From: Bacteroidales bacterium
GTDB lineage: Bacteria; Bacteroidota; Bacteroidia; Bacteroidales; VadinHA17
Direction of reading: 5' to 3'
Assembly (NCBI GenBank): GCA_022865305.1
Contig: JALHSP010000127.1
Location: 62,001-126,000, forward strand
Length of the DNA stretch: 64,000 nucleotides
Position 1 is the stretch's first letter. Every line of letters begins with the position of its first letter. The notes beneath the pieces were generated by a model. That model saw only the letters and a program-made list of their open reading frames with translations, did not search any database and was not told the origin of the DNA. Positions 27,196 to 36,011 of this stretch are shown in pieces. Made by a program: the position numbers and the translations under genes.

Positions 27196-30100
27196 ATGAA
27201 TAACAAAAAATCAGTATTTCTTTTGACAGGCATCATCAGCTTGTTGATATTGTTCTCCGGTTGTAATCGGGGGACCGATGATTATATGCATGGAGTGGGT
27301 ATTTACCCGGGCAGTCCTGCAGAAGATTTTTCACCTGACCTTGTAGCTGATAATGAGAATTACCGGAACATAGCCAGGCTGAGGTCGGCATATCACTCAT
27401 CAAGCTATGATTATAATCTTACAGCCCAGCTTGTTACAGATGGAATAATAAGCACCAGGAAGCCAAATTTTATTTCAGTTTCGACCAACCTTGGGCCTCT
27501 TCCAAAGAATGAGAGAGAGTGGCTCCTCGATCATAATAGTGTTACTGTATATGATATTAAAGGAGCAAATATCTGGCTTCAGTTTGAACAGAGCCAGGAT
27601 GGAGAAATTCCGGAAATCACAAAAATCAGTATAAATGGCTATTTAACATACACCGATAAAAAACCTGGCGGCTGGCAGTTCACCTGCCTTGGCTCTGATG
27701 ATGGTGTTAAGTGGAGTGAAATCGGGAAGTTTAAAGGTTCCGGATTGCCCGGACTTGAAAGACCAAATCCCTTTGCTAGAATGTTTGGAAATGCCGGAAC
27801 GCAAAGGAGAGATTCAACAAGGCGCAGGCCAGCGAATCCATTTGCCGGAATGCCTGGCCCTCCGGCTGCAGACTCAACAGCCCCAAGACCATCCTTTACA
27901 TTTAATTTCAGAATGCCAAGGCTTCAGAGGTTAATAAATCAGTCATTTGATTTTGAAAAGCCGGTTGCATACAGGTTCTACAGGATAACCTTATCGGCTC
28001 CTTGTGCTGAAACCTGGAGTTTTGGAGATCTGGATTTCTTCCAGAAAGATACCAGGTTAAAAATGGCACCCTCTCACAGCTTTAACAGTGCCTGGATGAG
28101 TGCAGGTACCGGTGAGGAATGGATATATATCGACCTTGGCGTTTCAAGTAAATTCGACCATATAAAACTGTACTGGATAGAAAAAGCTATAAAAGGATCT
28201 GTTCAGGTTTCAGAGGATGCAAAAACATGGAGTGAGATAGCAACGCTTCCGGGAAACAATGATATGGTTGATGATATAACACTCAGCAATCAGACCAAGG
28301 GGAGGTATGTACGCCTGGTGATGAATGAATCAGCTGCAGGAAACAGATATATTCTGAGTGAAATGGAAGTCTTTGGCAGGGGAGGACTGATCCCGTTACC
28401 AAAAACCAGCCCTGCAGTAACAAGCGACCTGATGTATCTGTCCGGTGGAAGCTGGAAGATACAGAGATCTTCTGAGGTTACTGCTGATGGAGAAAATATT
28501 TCCAAAGAAGGATTTCCCGCTGAGGACTGGGCAGTTGCAACTGTACCCGGTACGGTACTTGTAAGTTATTGGAATGAAGGAGCTTTACCTGATCCAAACT
28601 TTGGCGATAACCAGTTGATGATCTCTGAATCATTTTTCAATTCTGATTTCTGGTACCGTAACGAATTTGAGGTGCCCTCAAGCTTTTCAGGAGAACGCAT
28701 GTTTTTAAATTTCGATGGGATCAACTGGAAAGCCGATGTATTTGTAAACGGGCAAAAAGCCGGGAGAATTGAAGGGGCATTTATCCGTGGTAAATTTGAT
28801 GTGACGGATCTGGTTATCCCTGGTCAGAAAAATGCCATTGCCGTATTGATTTTAAAAAATGACAACATAGGGGTAATCAAAGAACAAACGGTATTAAGCC
28901 CTGACAAGAACGGGGGTGTACTTGGTGCTGACAATCCTACGTACCATGCTTCGATAGGGTGGGTCTGGATACCGACCATAAGGGGAAGGAACATAGGTAT
29001 CTGGAACGATGTTTATTTACAACTGACAGGTCCGGTTACTATTGAAGATCCGTTTGTAACTACCGACCTGGCACTGCCTGAAACAACAGCAGCCGATATA
29101 AACATTGAGGTAACACTTCAGAATCACAAAACAGAGACAATTACAGGAACATTATCAGGAAAATACGGGAGTATAAAATTTGAGGAAGAAGTATCGCTTC
29201 AAGCTTCCGAATTAAAAAAGGTTAACCTGAATCCTTCAACCCATACGGCATTGCATTTTAAGAATCCCGAACTCTGGTGGCCAAAAGGTTATGGTGAACC
29301 TGTCCTTTATGATGTTGAGCTGGTTTTCAAAACTGCTGATGGGCTTTCTGATAAAAAGGCGTTTAAATCAGGTGTCCGCGAGATGGCATTTGATGAAACC
29401 AACCAGATACTTAACATATATATTAATGGCAGGCGTTTTATAGGTCGTGGCGGAAACTGGGGCTTCCCTGAGTCGAACCTTGAGTACCGCGGCCGGGAGT
29501 ATGACATTGCCGTAGCATATCATGCCGATATGAACTTTACAATGATCCGTAACTGGGTTGGACAAACCGGTGACGATGAATTTTACGAAGCCTGTGACCG
29601 GCACGGGATAATGGTCTGGCAGGATTTCTGGCTGGCAAACCCTGTTGACGGGCCGAATCCTTATAACCCGGATATGTTCATGGATAATGCCAGAGATATG
29701 ATCAAGCGGATTCGAAATCATCCATCCATAGCTCTGTATTGCGGACGTAATGAAGGGAATCCTCCGGAAGTTATTGATACTGCATTGCGTGCCATGATCC
29801 CTGAAATACATCCCGGGATACATTATATATCTAATTCATCAATGGGAGTGGTAAGCGGAGGAGGTCCGTACAGGGCACTTCCGGTAAGGGATTATTTCCT
29901 TCTTTATGGATTTAATAAATTTCATAGTGAAAGGGGCATGCCCAATGTTATGACATGGGAAAGCCTTAAGCAGACATTGCCGGAATCTAAATTATGGCCA
30001 CAGAACAGCCAGTGGGGCGTTCATGATTATTGCCTGGAAGGTGCTCAGGGCGCAGCCTCATTCAACCAGATGATCGAGAAAGCTTTCGGAAGACCTGATA

Positions 30101-30888
30101 ATGCCAAGACATTTACCGAACTGGCCCAGTGGATAAATTATAGCGGATACCGGGGAATGTTCGAAGGTCGCAGTTCTTTCAGGCAAGGGCTTCTGTTATG
30201 GATGAGCCATCCTGCCTGGCCGTCGATGGTATGGCAGACGTACGATTATTATTTTGACCCTACAGCAGCATATTTTGGATGCAAGAAAGCCTCTGAACCG
30301 ATTCATATCCAATGGAATCCGGTATATAATGAAATTGAGGTTGTAAACTATAATGCCGGTAACAGGACCGGATTGACCGCAAAAGCCCAGATGTTAAATA
30401 TGGATGGTTCGGTTCAGTGGGAAAAGGAGACCGGACTGGATTGCAAAGAAGATTCAACTGTAAGGTGTTTTAAGCTTGAGTTTCCGCAAAGCCTGTCGGC
30501 AGTACATTTTATCAAACTAACCTTAAAGGAAGGAGATAAAGTTGTATCAGAAAACTTCTACTGGAGAGGACTTGAAGATGGCAATTACCAGGCACTCCAC
30601 GATTTGCCTGTGGTAAAGATTGAGAATAGCACAAAAGTTAAAAAAACCGGTAAAAACTGGTTGCTTACCACGAAGCTGAATAATACTTCCCAGCACCCTG
30701 TTTTAATGATCCGGTTGAAAGTAGCTGGCAAAGACAGCGGCGAGCGTATACTGCCGGTATTTTACAGCGATAACTATGTCTCACTGATGCCAGGCGAAGA
30801 AAAGATTATTACCATGAAGCTCAGGGAAGAGGATACACGTGGAGAAACGCCTTCAGTTGAGATTTCAGGTTTTAATTTAACCGATTGA
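27196..30888 (+). CDS. GH2-family exo-glycosidase lipoprotein with discoidin-like domains
   Basis: 1230 residues. A lipobox (LFSGC, Cys23) marks it as a lipoprotein, likely on the cell surface or periplasmic side. Residues about 55-190 and 275-395 look like F5/8 type C (discoidin) carbohydrate-binding domains (VTVYDIKGANIWLQFE; WIYIDLGVSSKFDHIKLYWIE, YVRLVMNESAAGN), with a Pro/Arg/Ala-rich linker between. The GH2 part runs from about 410: sugar-binding domain (FWYRNEFEVP), immunoglobulin-like domain, then the barrel with acid/base Glu853 in CGRNEGNPP and nucleophile Glu912 in FHSERGMP. The pattern is closest to beta-mannosidases and exo-beta-glucosaminidases. Last gene of the three-hydrolase unit; a strong terminator follows. 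Confidence 0.85.
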   Translation: MNNKKSVFLLTGIISLLILFSGCNRGTDDYMHGVGIYPGSPAEDFSPDLVADNENYRNIARLRSAYHSSSYDYNLTAQLVTDGIISTRKPNFISVSTNLGPLPKNEREWLLDHNSVTVYDIKGANIWLQFEQSQDGEIPEITKISINGYLTYTDKKPGGWQFTCLGSDDGVKWSEIGKFKGSGLPGLERPNPFARMFGNAGTQRRDSTRRRPANPFAGMPGPPAADSTAPRPSFTFNFRMPRLQRLINQSFDFEKPVAYRFYRITLSAPCAETWSFGDLDFFQKDTRLKMAPSHSFNSAWMSAGTGEEWIYIDLGVSSKFDHIKLYWIEKAIKGSVQVSEDAKTWSEIATLPGNNDMVDDITLSNQTKGRYVRLVMNESAAGNRYILSEMEVFGRGGLIPLPKTSPAVTSDLMYLSGGSWKIQRSSEVTADGENISKEGFPAEDWAVATVPGTVLVSYWNEGALPDPNFGDNQLMISESFFNSDFWYRNEFEVPSSFSGERMFLNFDGINWKADVFVNGQKAGRIEGAFIRGKFDVTDLVIPGQKNAIAVLILKNDNIGVIKEQTVLSPDKNGGVLGADNPTYHASIGWVWIPTIRGRNIGIWNDVYLQLTGPVTIEDPFVTTDLALPETTAADINIEVTLQNHKTETITGTLSGKYGSIKFEEEVSLQASELKKVNLNPSTHTALHFKNPELWWPKGYGEPVLYDVELVFKTADGLSDKKAFKSGVREMAFDETNQILNIYINGRRFIGRGGNWGFPESNLEYRGREYDIAVAYHADMNFTMIRNWVGQTGDDEFYEACDRHGIMVWQDFWLANPVDGPNPYNPDMFMDNARDMIKRIRNHPSIALYCGRNEGNPPEVIDTALRAMIPEIHPGIHYISNSSMGVVSGGGPYRALPVRDYFLLYGFNKFHSERGMPNVMTWESLKQTLPESKLWPQNSQWGVHDYCLEGAQGAASFNQMIEKAFGRPDNAKTFTELAQWINYSGYRGMFEGRSSFRQGLLLWMSHPAWPSMVWQTYDYYFDPTAAYFGCKKASEPIHIQWNPVYNEIEVVNYNAGNRTGLTAKAQMLNMDGSVQWEKETGLDCKEDSTVRCFKLEFPQSLSAVHFIKLTLKEGDKVVSENFYWRGLEDGNYQALHDLPVVKIENSTKVKKTGKNWLLTTKLNNTSQHPVLMIRLKVAGKDSGERILPVFYSDNYVSLMPGEEKIITMKLREEDTRGETPSVEISGFNLTD

Positions 30889-30916
30889 CAAGAAATTTAA
30901 AGATTTAACTCTCAAT

Positions 30917-30952
30917 AAAAAGGAGGAATCATTTTTGGTTCCTCCTTTCTTG
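30917..30952 (+). terminator. Rho-independent terminator of the hydrolase unit
   Basis: AAAGGAGGAA (30919-30928) pairs with TTCCTCCTTT (30939-30948) and is followed by CTTG. It lies 30 bases after the GH2 stop. Confidence 0.85.
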
Positions 30953-31010
30953 TGATCAGTCCGGAATCTGAATGTTAAGTAGGTTTTTGTAACAGGCTAT
31001 AATAAAAGAA

Positions 31011-31087
31011 GGCCAGCACCTGTTTGTATGTTAGTCAATATCTGTCTGAGAATTTCCGTTGCCGGAAATAGTAGAATGGTGCTGACC
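31011..31087. repeat. Nested inverted repeat, structured 77-bp element
   Basis: Outer arms GGCCAGCACC (31011-31020) and GGTGCTGACC (31078-31087) match at 9 of 10 positions; inside, ATTTCCG (31052-31058) pairs with CGGAAAT (31063-31069). It sits in the 420-base gene-free stretch between the GH2 and DUF72 genes. The rest of that stretch (31088-31310) shows nothing I can support. Confidence 0.5.
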
Positions 31088-31310
31088 CGTAGTAAAATTA
31101 AGAATTGTATCGTTAAAATACTTGCTTACTAAGTAACATATCCGGGGAAGTTATCAACATTTAATCTTTATTTTTAAAGAGCAACTTTTCTCTCAACTCA
31201 CAATCCATGTTTGTTTCAGCCATTTGATCGTGTCATTGATCACCAGTAATCCTGCAAACTCTATCATGTCAGTTTCTTATCTCCAGAGGAGCGACCTGTT
31301 AGTACTTCTT

Positions 31311-32057
31311 TTATAAAACGTTAACTATTTCTCTTAATCTCTCCGCATTCTTTACAGCATAACCATGATAATCATTATTGAAAAATACCCATACTTCTTT
31401 ATCTTCATCCAGCCAGTTTAGTATTTTTTCTGCATACAATTTTAAATCATTTTCACTATAATCCGACGCATATAACTGCACAGGACCGTGAAACCGAAGA
31501 TAAACAAAACCTGCTGTAACCGTCTCATAATAAGGAAACCGATCCCCTGAATCAGCAATCACAAAAGCAATACCATGGTGAGTAAGCAAATCAAAGAAAC
31601 TGTCATTGATCCATGATTTATTTCTCACTTCAACAGCAAAACGGTAATGGCTGTATTTTTCTTTTAATAAATCGAAAAAGTTAATTATCAGTGATCTATC
31701 ATATGATAATCCGGGAGGTAGCTGGATCAGGACCGGACCCAAACGTTTTTTCATGCCTTCAAATACATCAAAATATTTCTCCAATGCACCTTCAATGTTC
31801 ACCAGCTGCAACTGATGTGTAATAAAACGGCTCAATTTCGGACAGAACTTAAATGTGTCCAGTGTGCGACTCAGCCATCCGGATACAGTAGTTTTCCTTG
31901 GCAGATTATAGAAGCTTGAGTTTAATTCAACACAAGTAAACTTTGTAGTATAAAACTCAAGGTATTTATCCGGCTTAATATCCCTGGGATAAAAGATTTC
32001 AGACCAGTGTTTATAACTCCATCCTGAAGTGCCAATATGAAGTTCTGTTGATTTCAT
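31311..32057 (-). CDS. DUF72 (YecE-family) protein
   Basis: 248 residues from MKSTELHIGTSGWSYKHW (start chosen because the family begins with this IGTSGWSY motif; 14 upstream codons are not family-like). The barrel-like protein continues with YPRDIKPDKYLEFYTTKF, VELNSSFYNLP, FKFCPKLSRFITH, LGPVLIQLPPGLSYD, FAVEVRNKSWI and the C-terminal VWVFFNNDYHGYAVKNAERL. DUF72 proteins have a TIM-barrel fold and no proven reaction. It faces away from the decayed endonuclease V gene. Confidence 0.9.
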   Translation of the reverse strand: MKSTELHIGTSGWSYKHWSEIFYPRDIKPDKYLEFYTTKFTCVELNSSFYNLPRKTTVSGWLSRTLDTFKFCPKLSRFITHQLQLVNIEGALEKYFDVFEGMKKRLGPVLIQLPPGLSYDRSLIINFFDLLKEKYSHYRFAVEVRNKSWINDSFFDLLTHHGIAFVIADSGDRFPYYETVTAGFVYLRFHGPVQLYASDYSENDLKLYAEKILNWLDEDKEVWVFFNNDYHGYAVKNAERLREIVNVL

Positions 32058-32263
32058 TTTCTTATCATCATTATCCGGACAAAATATATCTTTCTTCAAA
32101 GCATAAACTTATAATTTTGAATATGAAGTAAATTTAATCCTCTTTTGGATGAAGTCTGTCTTTCTCACTGTACTTCTGCATGTTTTACTGACATTTAGTA
32201 TAAAATGCAGTAAATTTGGTCTTAAGTTGATTCTGGCCGAAGGATATATGTTAATCTGAGATA

Positions 32264-32571
32264 ATGATTGCAGCAATTGACGTCCACTATACGGATGATG
32301 CATCAGCAACGGCAGTGGCAGTTGTATTTTCTGAATTTTCTGATTCAAAAGGATACCGAACATATAAGAGGAACATTTCCGGGGATCAGACGCGGTCAAA
32401 GTTTTTCGTGGGAAGAGCCGGCAACCACTTTATATCACTGCCGTTGGAATTGAACCTGTCACGGCTGCCGATTTGGTTGCATCTATGAACGGCAGATACA
32501 GATTACCGACACTTCTTAAGCAGGCAGACTCTCTCAGCCGAAATGGCAAGTCTGGCAACCCGGATTGTTAA
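32264..32571 (+). pseudogene. Endonuclease V-like gene, frameshifted with the middle deleted
   Basis: The first 40 or so codons (MIAAIDVHYTDDASATAVAV, then GYRTYKRNISG) match the start of the endonuclease V-like family common in Bacteroidota, including the metal-binding Asp of IDV. From 32422 in a different frame (+2 relative) the sequence LYITAVGIEPVTAADLV, SMNGRYRLPTLLKQADSLSR matches the C-terminus and ends at a TAA at 32569. The central part of the family, about half of the protein, is missing. Two lesions, a deletion and a frameshift, make it a clear relic. Confidence 0.75.
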
Positions 32572-32675
32572 TTATTGAAAAATTTCTTTTTGACTTATTA
32601 TCTCCAACCGGCAATAACCTTGTTCACTGCCTGAAAATGGAGAAATACTGCTTACTGAATTATCGGCCTTTTTCT

Positions 32676-32683
32676 TATTTTTG
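32676..32683 (+). promoter_or_regulatory. Possible -7 box (TATTTTTG) upstream of the molybdenum hydroxylase genes
   Basis: TATTTTTG fits TAnnTTTG and lies about 105 bases before the (2Fe-2S) subunit gene. No convincing -33 box seen. Confidence 0.35.
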
Positions 32684-32789
32684 TATATACTGGTAGTATT
32701 AGTACGAGGAATGTATCATTCAATACCTGGATCACCTGAAATAATTACACTGTAGGATATTTAAATGAAGTGAATCAAATTCAATAATC

Positions 32790-33266
32790 ATGGAAGAGAC
32801 TATTCGTTTTGAACTAAACGGTAAAAGAACAGAATTGCTCCTTGATCCAAACCAGACTCTGTTATGGGTACTGCGATACAAATGCGGGTTGACCGGAACC
32901 AAATATGGTTGTGGCATGGGTTTCTGCGGGGCATGTACCGTGCTTCTCGAGGGTGAACCTGTCAGATCCTGCATGTTGCCGGTGAGTGACGCGGCTAATA
33001 AAAAAATTATTACAATCGAAGGACTGGCACGTAATGGTGATCTCCATCCTTTGCAAAAAGCGTTTATGGAATATGATGCCCTGCAATGCGGTTACTGTAC
33101 ACCGGGTATGATCATGACTGCCGTGGGATTGCTGATGAAGAATCCGGAACCATCTCAACAGGATATTATAAAGGGGATGGAGGATAACCTGTGTCGCTGC
33201 GGATCACACGTACGCATAATTAAAGCAATTCAGACAGCCGGTAAAGAAATGAAAGGAGGGAGGTAA
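32790..33266 (+). CDS. (2Fe-2S)-binding small subunit of a molybdenum hydroxylase (isoquinoline 1-oxidoreductase alpha-type)
   Basis: 158 residues with both cluster domains of the xanthine-oxidase-family small subunit. The plant-ferredoxin-type cluster has Cys in CGMGFCGACTVLLEG and RSCMLP; the C-terminal helical domain has QCGYCTPGMI and NLCRCG. It passes electrons from the molybdenum cofactor of its partner. The next gene starts 2 bases after its stop, with a purine-rich stretch (AAAGGAGGGAGGT) before that ATG, unusual for this phylum. Two-subunit enzymes of this type lack a FAD subunit and use a cytochrome c as acceptor. Confidence 0.92.
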   Translation: MEETIRFELNGKRTELLLDPNQTLLWVLRYKCGLTGTKYGCGMGFCGACTVLLEGEPVRSCMLPVSDAANKKIITIEGLARNGDLHPLQKAFMEYDALQCGYCTPGMIMTAVGLLMKNPEPSQQDIIKGMEDNLCRCGSHVRIIKAIQTAGKEMKGGR

Positions 33267-33268
33267 CC

Positions 33269-35413
33269 ATGAGAAAAGCGATTAAAAACGATAAGGAATC
33301 TTTGAAGTCAGAGGAACATATCAGAGAAATCAAGAGAAGAGACTTTTTTAAACTTCTCGGAGGTGGAATTTTCATCTTTTTCCAGCCCTTTGATGCTTTT
33401 GACCTCTTGGAACTACAAGCCCAGCAGGGCAGATCACTGCCAAAGGATTTTAATGCTTTCCTCCAGATCACTGAAGATGGACTGGTGAATTGCTATACAG
33501 GTAAAGTTGAAATGGGTCAGGGAGCCATTACATCACTACCCCAGATAATGGCTGATGAGCTTGATGTCCCTTATGAGAAGGTAAAAATGTTCATGGGTGA
33601 TACCGACCTGTGTCCCTGGGATCGCGGAACAAACGGTTCCCAGACAATCCGCACATTCAGTATATCCATGAGGGCTGCAGCTGCTGAAGCAAAAGCAGTC
33701 TTAATGCAACTTGCTTCGGAAAACCTCCATGTGCCTGTGTCCAGGCTGGAAGTAAAGGATGGCTTAGTCAGCGATACTGCAAACAACAGGAGTAAAGTCA
33801 GTTATGGTGAGTTGACCAAGGGAAAGAAAATTGAAAGACACCTTGACAGAAAAGCAGTATTAAAGGATGCAGCAAAATTCAAATATGTCGGGAAACCTTA
33901 TTTACATCAGGATGCCCGGATAAAGGTCACCGGAGAAGCAGAATTTTCCGCTGATATAAAACTGCCGGGATTATTACATGCCAGAATACTGCGGCCTCCT
34001 TCACATGGCGCAAAATTACTAACAGCTGATGTATCGGAAGCTGAAAAAATCAAAGGTGTCCGGGTGGTACGCGACGGAGAACTCATTGCTGTCCTGAGTG
34101 ATGACAGGGACAAGGCTGATCAGGCGATTGTAAAAGTAAAAGCTGAGTACTCATTCGATGAGATAAAGGTTGATGACAAAACGATTTTTGACCGCATACT
34201 GAATGCGAAATCAACTGCCAATGTTGTAAGAAGCAACGGAGATCCTGAAACCGGTCGGAAAATTTCGGATACAGTAATAGAATCGGAATTTCATAACAGT
34301 TATGTGGCTCATGCTCCAATTGAGCCCCATGCTGCAACAGCCATGATTGAAGGTGATAAAATTACTGCATGGGTCTCTACACAAACACCTTTCCCGGCTC
34401 AGGAATCCATCGCACGTGAAATGAATGTTCCACTTGAAAAGGTAAGGGTAATAACACCTTTTGTGGGAGCAGGTTTCGGCGGCAAATCAGCACACAGGCA
34501 GTCAGTTGAAGCTGTCAAACTTGCCAGGATCACAGGTAGGCCTGTTGTAGTTGCCTGGACACGGCAGGAAGAGTTCTTTTACGATACATTCCGGCCGGCA
34601 GCTGTTGTGAAAATCACCTCGGGAATGGATAAATCCGGCAGGATTACTCTCTGGGATTATCACACATACTATGCCGGATCAAGGGGATCCGATACAATAT
34701 ATGATGTACAACATTCAAGGACAACAGATTACAGCAGGGGATCTGTACATCCCTTTGGTACAGGAGCATGGCGTGCCCCGGGTAACAATACCAACACATT
34801 TGCGAGAGAGTCGCAGATAAATATAATGGCTTCGAAGGCAGGAATTGATCCGTTGGATTTCCGCCTGAAGAACCTGAAGGATGAGAAAATGATTGGAGTG
34901 TTAAAGGCGGTAGCGGATAAATTCGGTTATACGTCTGCAAAGAATCCGAGTGGCAGGGGTTATGGAATTGCCTGTGGAACTGATGTCGGAACCTGGGTAG
35001 CTCATATGGCTGAGGTGAAGGTGGATAAAAATACCGGACATGTACAGGTTATTCGTGTAGCCTGTGCGCAGGATATGGGACTTTGCATAAATCCCCAGGG
35101 TGCCACAATACAGATGGAAGGGTGTATCACAATGGGAATGGGATATGCTCTTACCGAAGAAATACAATTTCAGGGAGGGAATATCCGAAACCAATCTTTT
35201 GATACTTATGAGATACCCCGTTTTTCGTGGGTCCCAAAAATTGACACAGTGATAATGGACAGAAAAGATCAGGCACCACAGGGAGGGGGAGAGCCTGCAA
35301 TTATCTGTATGGGAGCTGTTATCGCCAATGCTGTTTTTGATGCCACAGGTGCAAGACTGTACCAACTGCCCATGACGCCGGAAAGAATACTGGCTGCGAT
35401 GAAAAAAGCCTGA
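33269..35413 (+). CDS. Molybdopterin-binding large subunit of an IorB-type aldehyde/heterocycle oxidase, Tat-exported
   Basis: 714 residues. A twin-arginine signal (RRDFFKLLGGGIFIFF, Arg23-Arg24) indicates export of the folded complex to the periplasm. The body shows the IorB order: YTGKVEMGQGAITSLPQI, DRGTNGSQTIRT, VTGEAEFSADIKLPG, HAPIEPHAATA, VGAGFGGKSAHRQ with the cofactor loop, GTGAWRAPGNN, INPQGATIQMEG and, near the C-terminus, GGGEPAIICMGAVIANAVFDATG, where the Glu is the expected catalytic base. Substrates of such enzymes include isoquinolines, aldehydes and nicotinate-like rings; not determined here. A diheme-free c-type cytochrome gene follows in convergent orientation and could be its acceptor. 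Confidence 0.92.
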   Translation: MRKAIKNDKESLKSEEHIREIKRRDFFKLLGGGIFIFFQPFDAFDLLELQAQQGRSLPKDFNAFLQITEDGLVNCYTGKVEMGQGAITSLPQIMADELDVPYEKVKMFMGDTDLCPWDRGTNGSQTIRTFSISMRAAAAEAKAVLMQLASENLHVPVSRLEVKDGLVSDTANNRSKVSYGELTKGKKIERHLDRKAVLKDAAKFKYVGKPYLHQDARIKVTGEAEFSADIKLPGLLHARILRPPSHGAKLLTADVSEAEKIKGVRVVRDGELIAVLSDDRDKADQAIVKVKAEYSFDEIKVDDKTIFDRILNAKSTANVVRSNGDPETGRKISDTVIESEFHNSYVAHAPIEPHAATAMIEGDKITAWVSTQTPFPAQESIAREMNVPLEKVRVITPFVGAGFGGKSAHRQSVEAVKLARITGRPVVVAWTRQEEFFYDTFRPAAVVKITSGMDKSGRITLWDYHTYYAGSRGSDTIYDVQHSRTTDYSRGSVHPFGTGAWRAPGNNTNTFARESQINIMASKAGIDPLDFRLKNLKDEKMIGVLKAVADKFGYTSAKNPSGRGYGIACGTDVGTWVAHMAEVKVDKNTGHVQVIRVACAQDMGLCINPQGATIQMEGCITMGMGYALTEEIQFQGGNIRNQSFDTYEIPRFSWVPKIDTVIMDRKDQAPQGGGEPAIICMGAVIANAVFDATGARLYQLPMTPERILAAMKKA

Positions 35414-35526
35414 TTTGCTGTGATCAAATCAAATCGGATTAAGGTCCTTTTCTTAAATTGCAGCCCACAGGGTCAGCAGGCTATATTAACTACAGGTTCT
35501 GGTAACAAAGCTTTAATTCCAACAGA

Positions 35527-35967
35527 TTAAGTTATTATGAAAACAGTTACAGATCGTGTAAATTCAATCTGTAACTGTTTTCCTCCCTCTTTCAATTTTA
35601 GTGAATCAGCCCATTTGCAGATTAAGATGGTCTGTTCCTTTGTGGGAATAAGTTCAGGTTTTGATTTCCTTATGGATTTTGGCGGCATTGATCCATCAGT
35701 AAGCTCGGAACAGATATTGGAAGCCTTTTCTGCTTCTTTTGCAGCACCATATTCAGCCCACTTTGAGAAATCCAGCTTTGCACGAGGCAATATTTTGCCA
35801 TTACTTCCGTGACATTGCATACATGAAGACTGGAATATCTTTTTAATATTATCAGGTATTGGAGTTGTCTGATCTTCCTTTGTCTGACCGGACGCGATCT
35901 GGAAATTTGCTAAAACAAACGATGCAATAAGCCAAAGGATGCCATTGATACGAAGTAACTTTTTCAT
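35527..35967 (-). CDS. Secreted c-type cytochrome-like protein
   Basis: 146 residues with a signal peptide (LWLIASFVLANFQIASGQ) and one heme c site, CMQCH (Cys49, Cys52, His53). GSMPP downstream offers the Met ligand, and FSKWAEYG, PTKEQTILICKWADSLK are typical of small planctomycete-type/cytochrome c domains. The last 17 residues are coded by an AT-rich inverted repeat (35540-35581) that looks like a terminator, so the natural C-terminus may be shorter. Convergent with the molybdenum hydroxylase genes 113 bases away; a role as electron acceptor is inferred from position and the known need of such enzymes for a cytochrome. Confidence 0.8.
   Translation of the reverse strand: MKKLLRINGILWLIASFVLANFQIASGQTKEDQTTPIPDNIKKIFQSSCMQCHGSNGKILPRAKLDFSKWAEYGAAKEAEKASNICSELTDGSMPPKSIRKSKPELIPTKEQTILICKWADSLKLKEGGKQLQIEFTRSVTVFIIT
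35540..35581. terminator. Bidirectional terminator hairpin with 14-bp perfect arms
   Basis: AAAACAGTTACAGA (35540-35553) and TCTGTAACTGTTTT (35568-35581) are perfectly complementary, with A and T runs at the ends suitable for both strands. It lies between convergent genes but overlaps the last codons of the cytochrome frame. Confidence 0.75.
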
Positions 35968-36011
35968 TGTTTTTTATGTTAATTATTTACCAATATAAAG
36001 ATAACTAAAGC

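Noticed and set aside
24227-30888. Complete polysaccharide utilisation locus
   Set aside because: No SusC/SusD pair, sensor or anti-sigma is adjacent; only the three hydrolases are supported.
32149-32259. A 36-codon hydrophobic plus-strand frame
   Set aside because: Too short, no family, in a decaying spacer.
32109-32399. A 96-codon minus-strand frame
   Set aside because: It is the shadow of the endonuclease V relic; no family-like sequence.
33256-33268. Strong Shine-Dalgarno as sign of foreign origin of the molybdenum hydroxylase genes
   Set aside because: The purine-rich bases are the last codons (MKGGR) of the preceding gene, so the match may be accidental.
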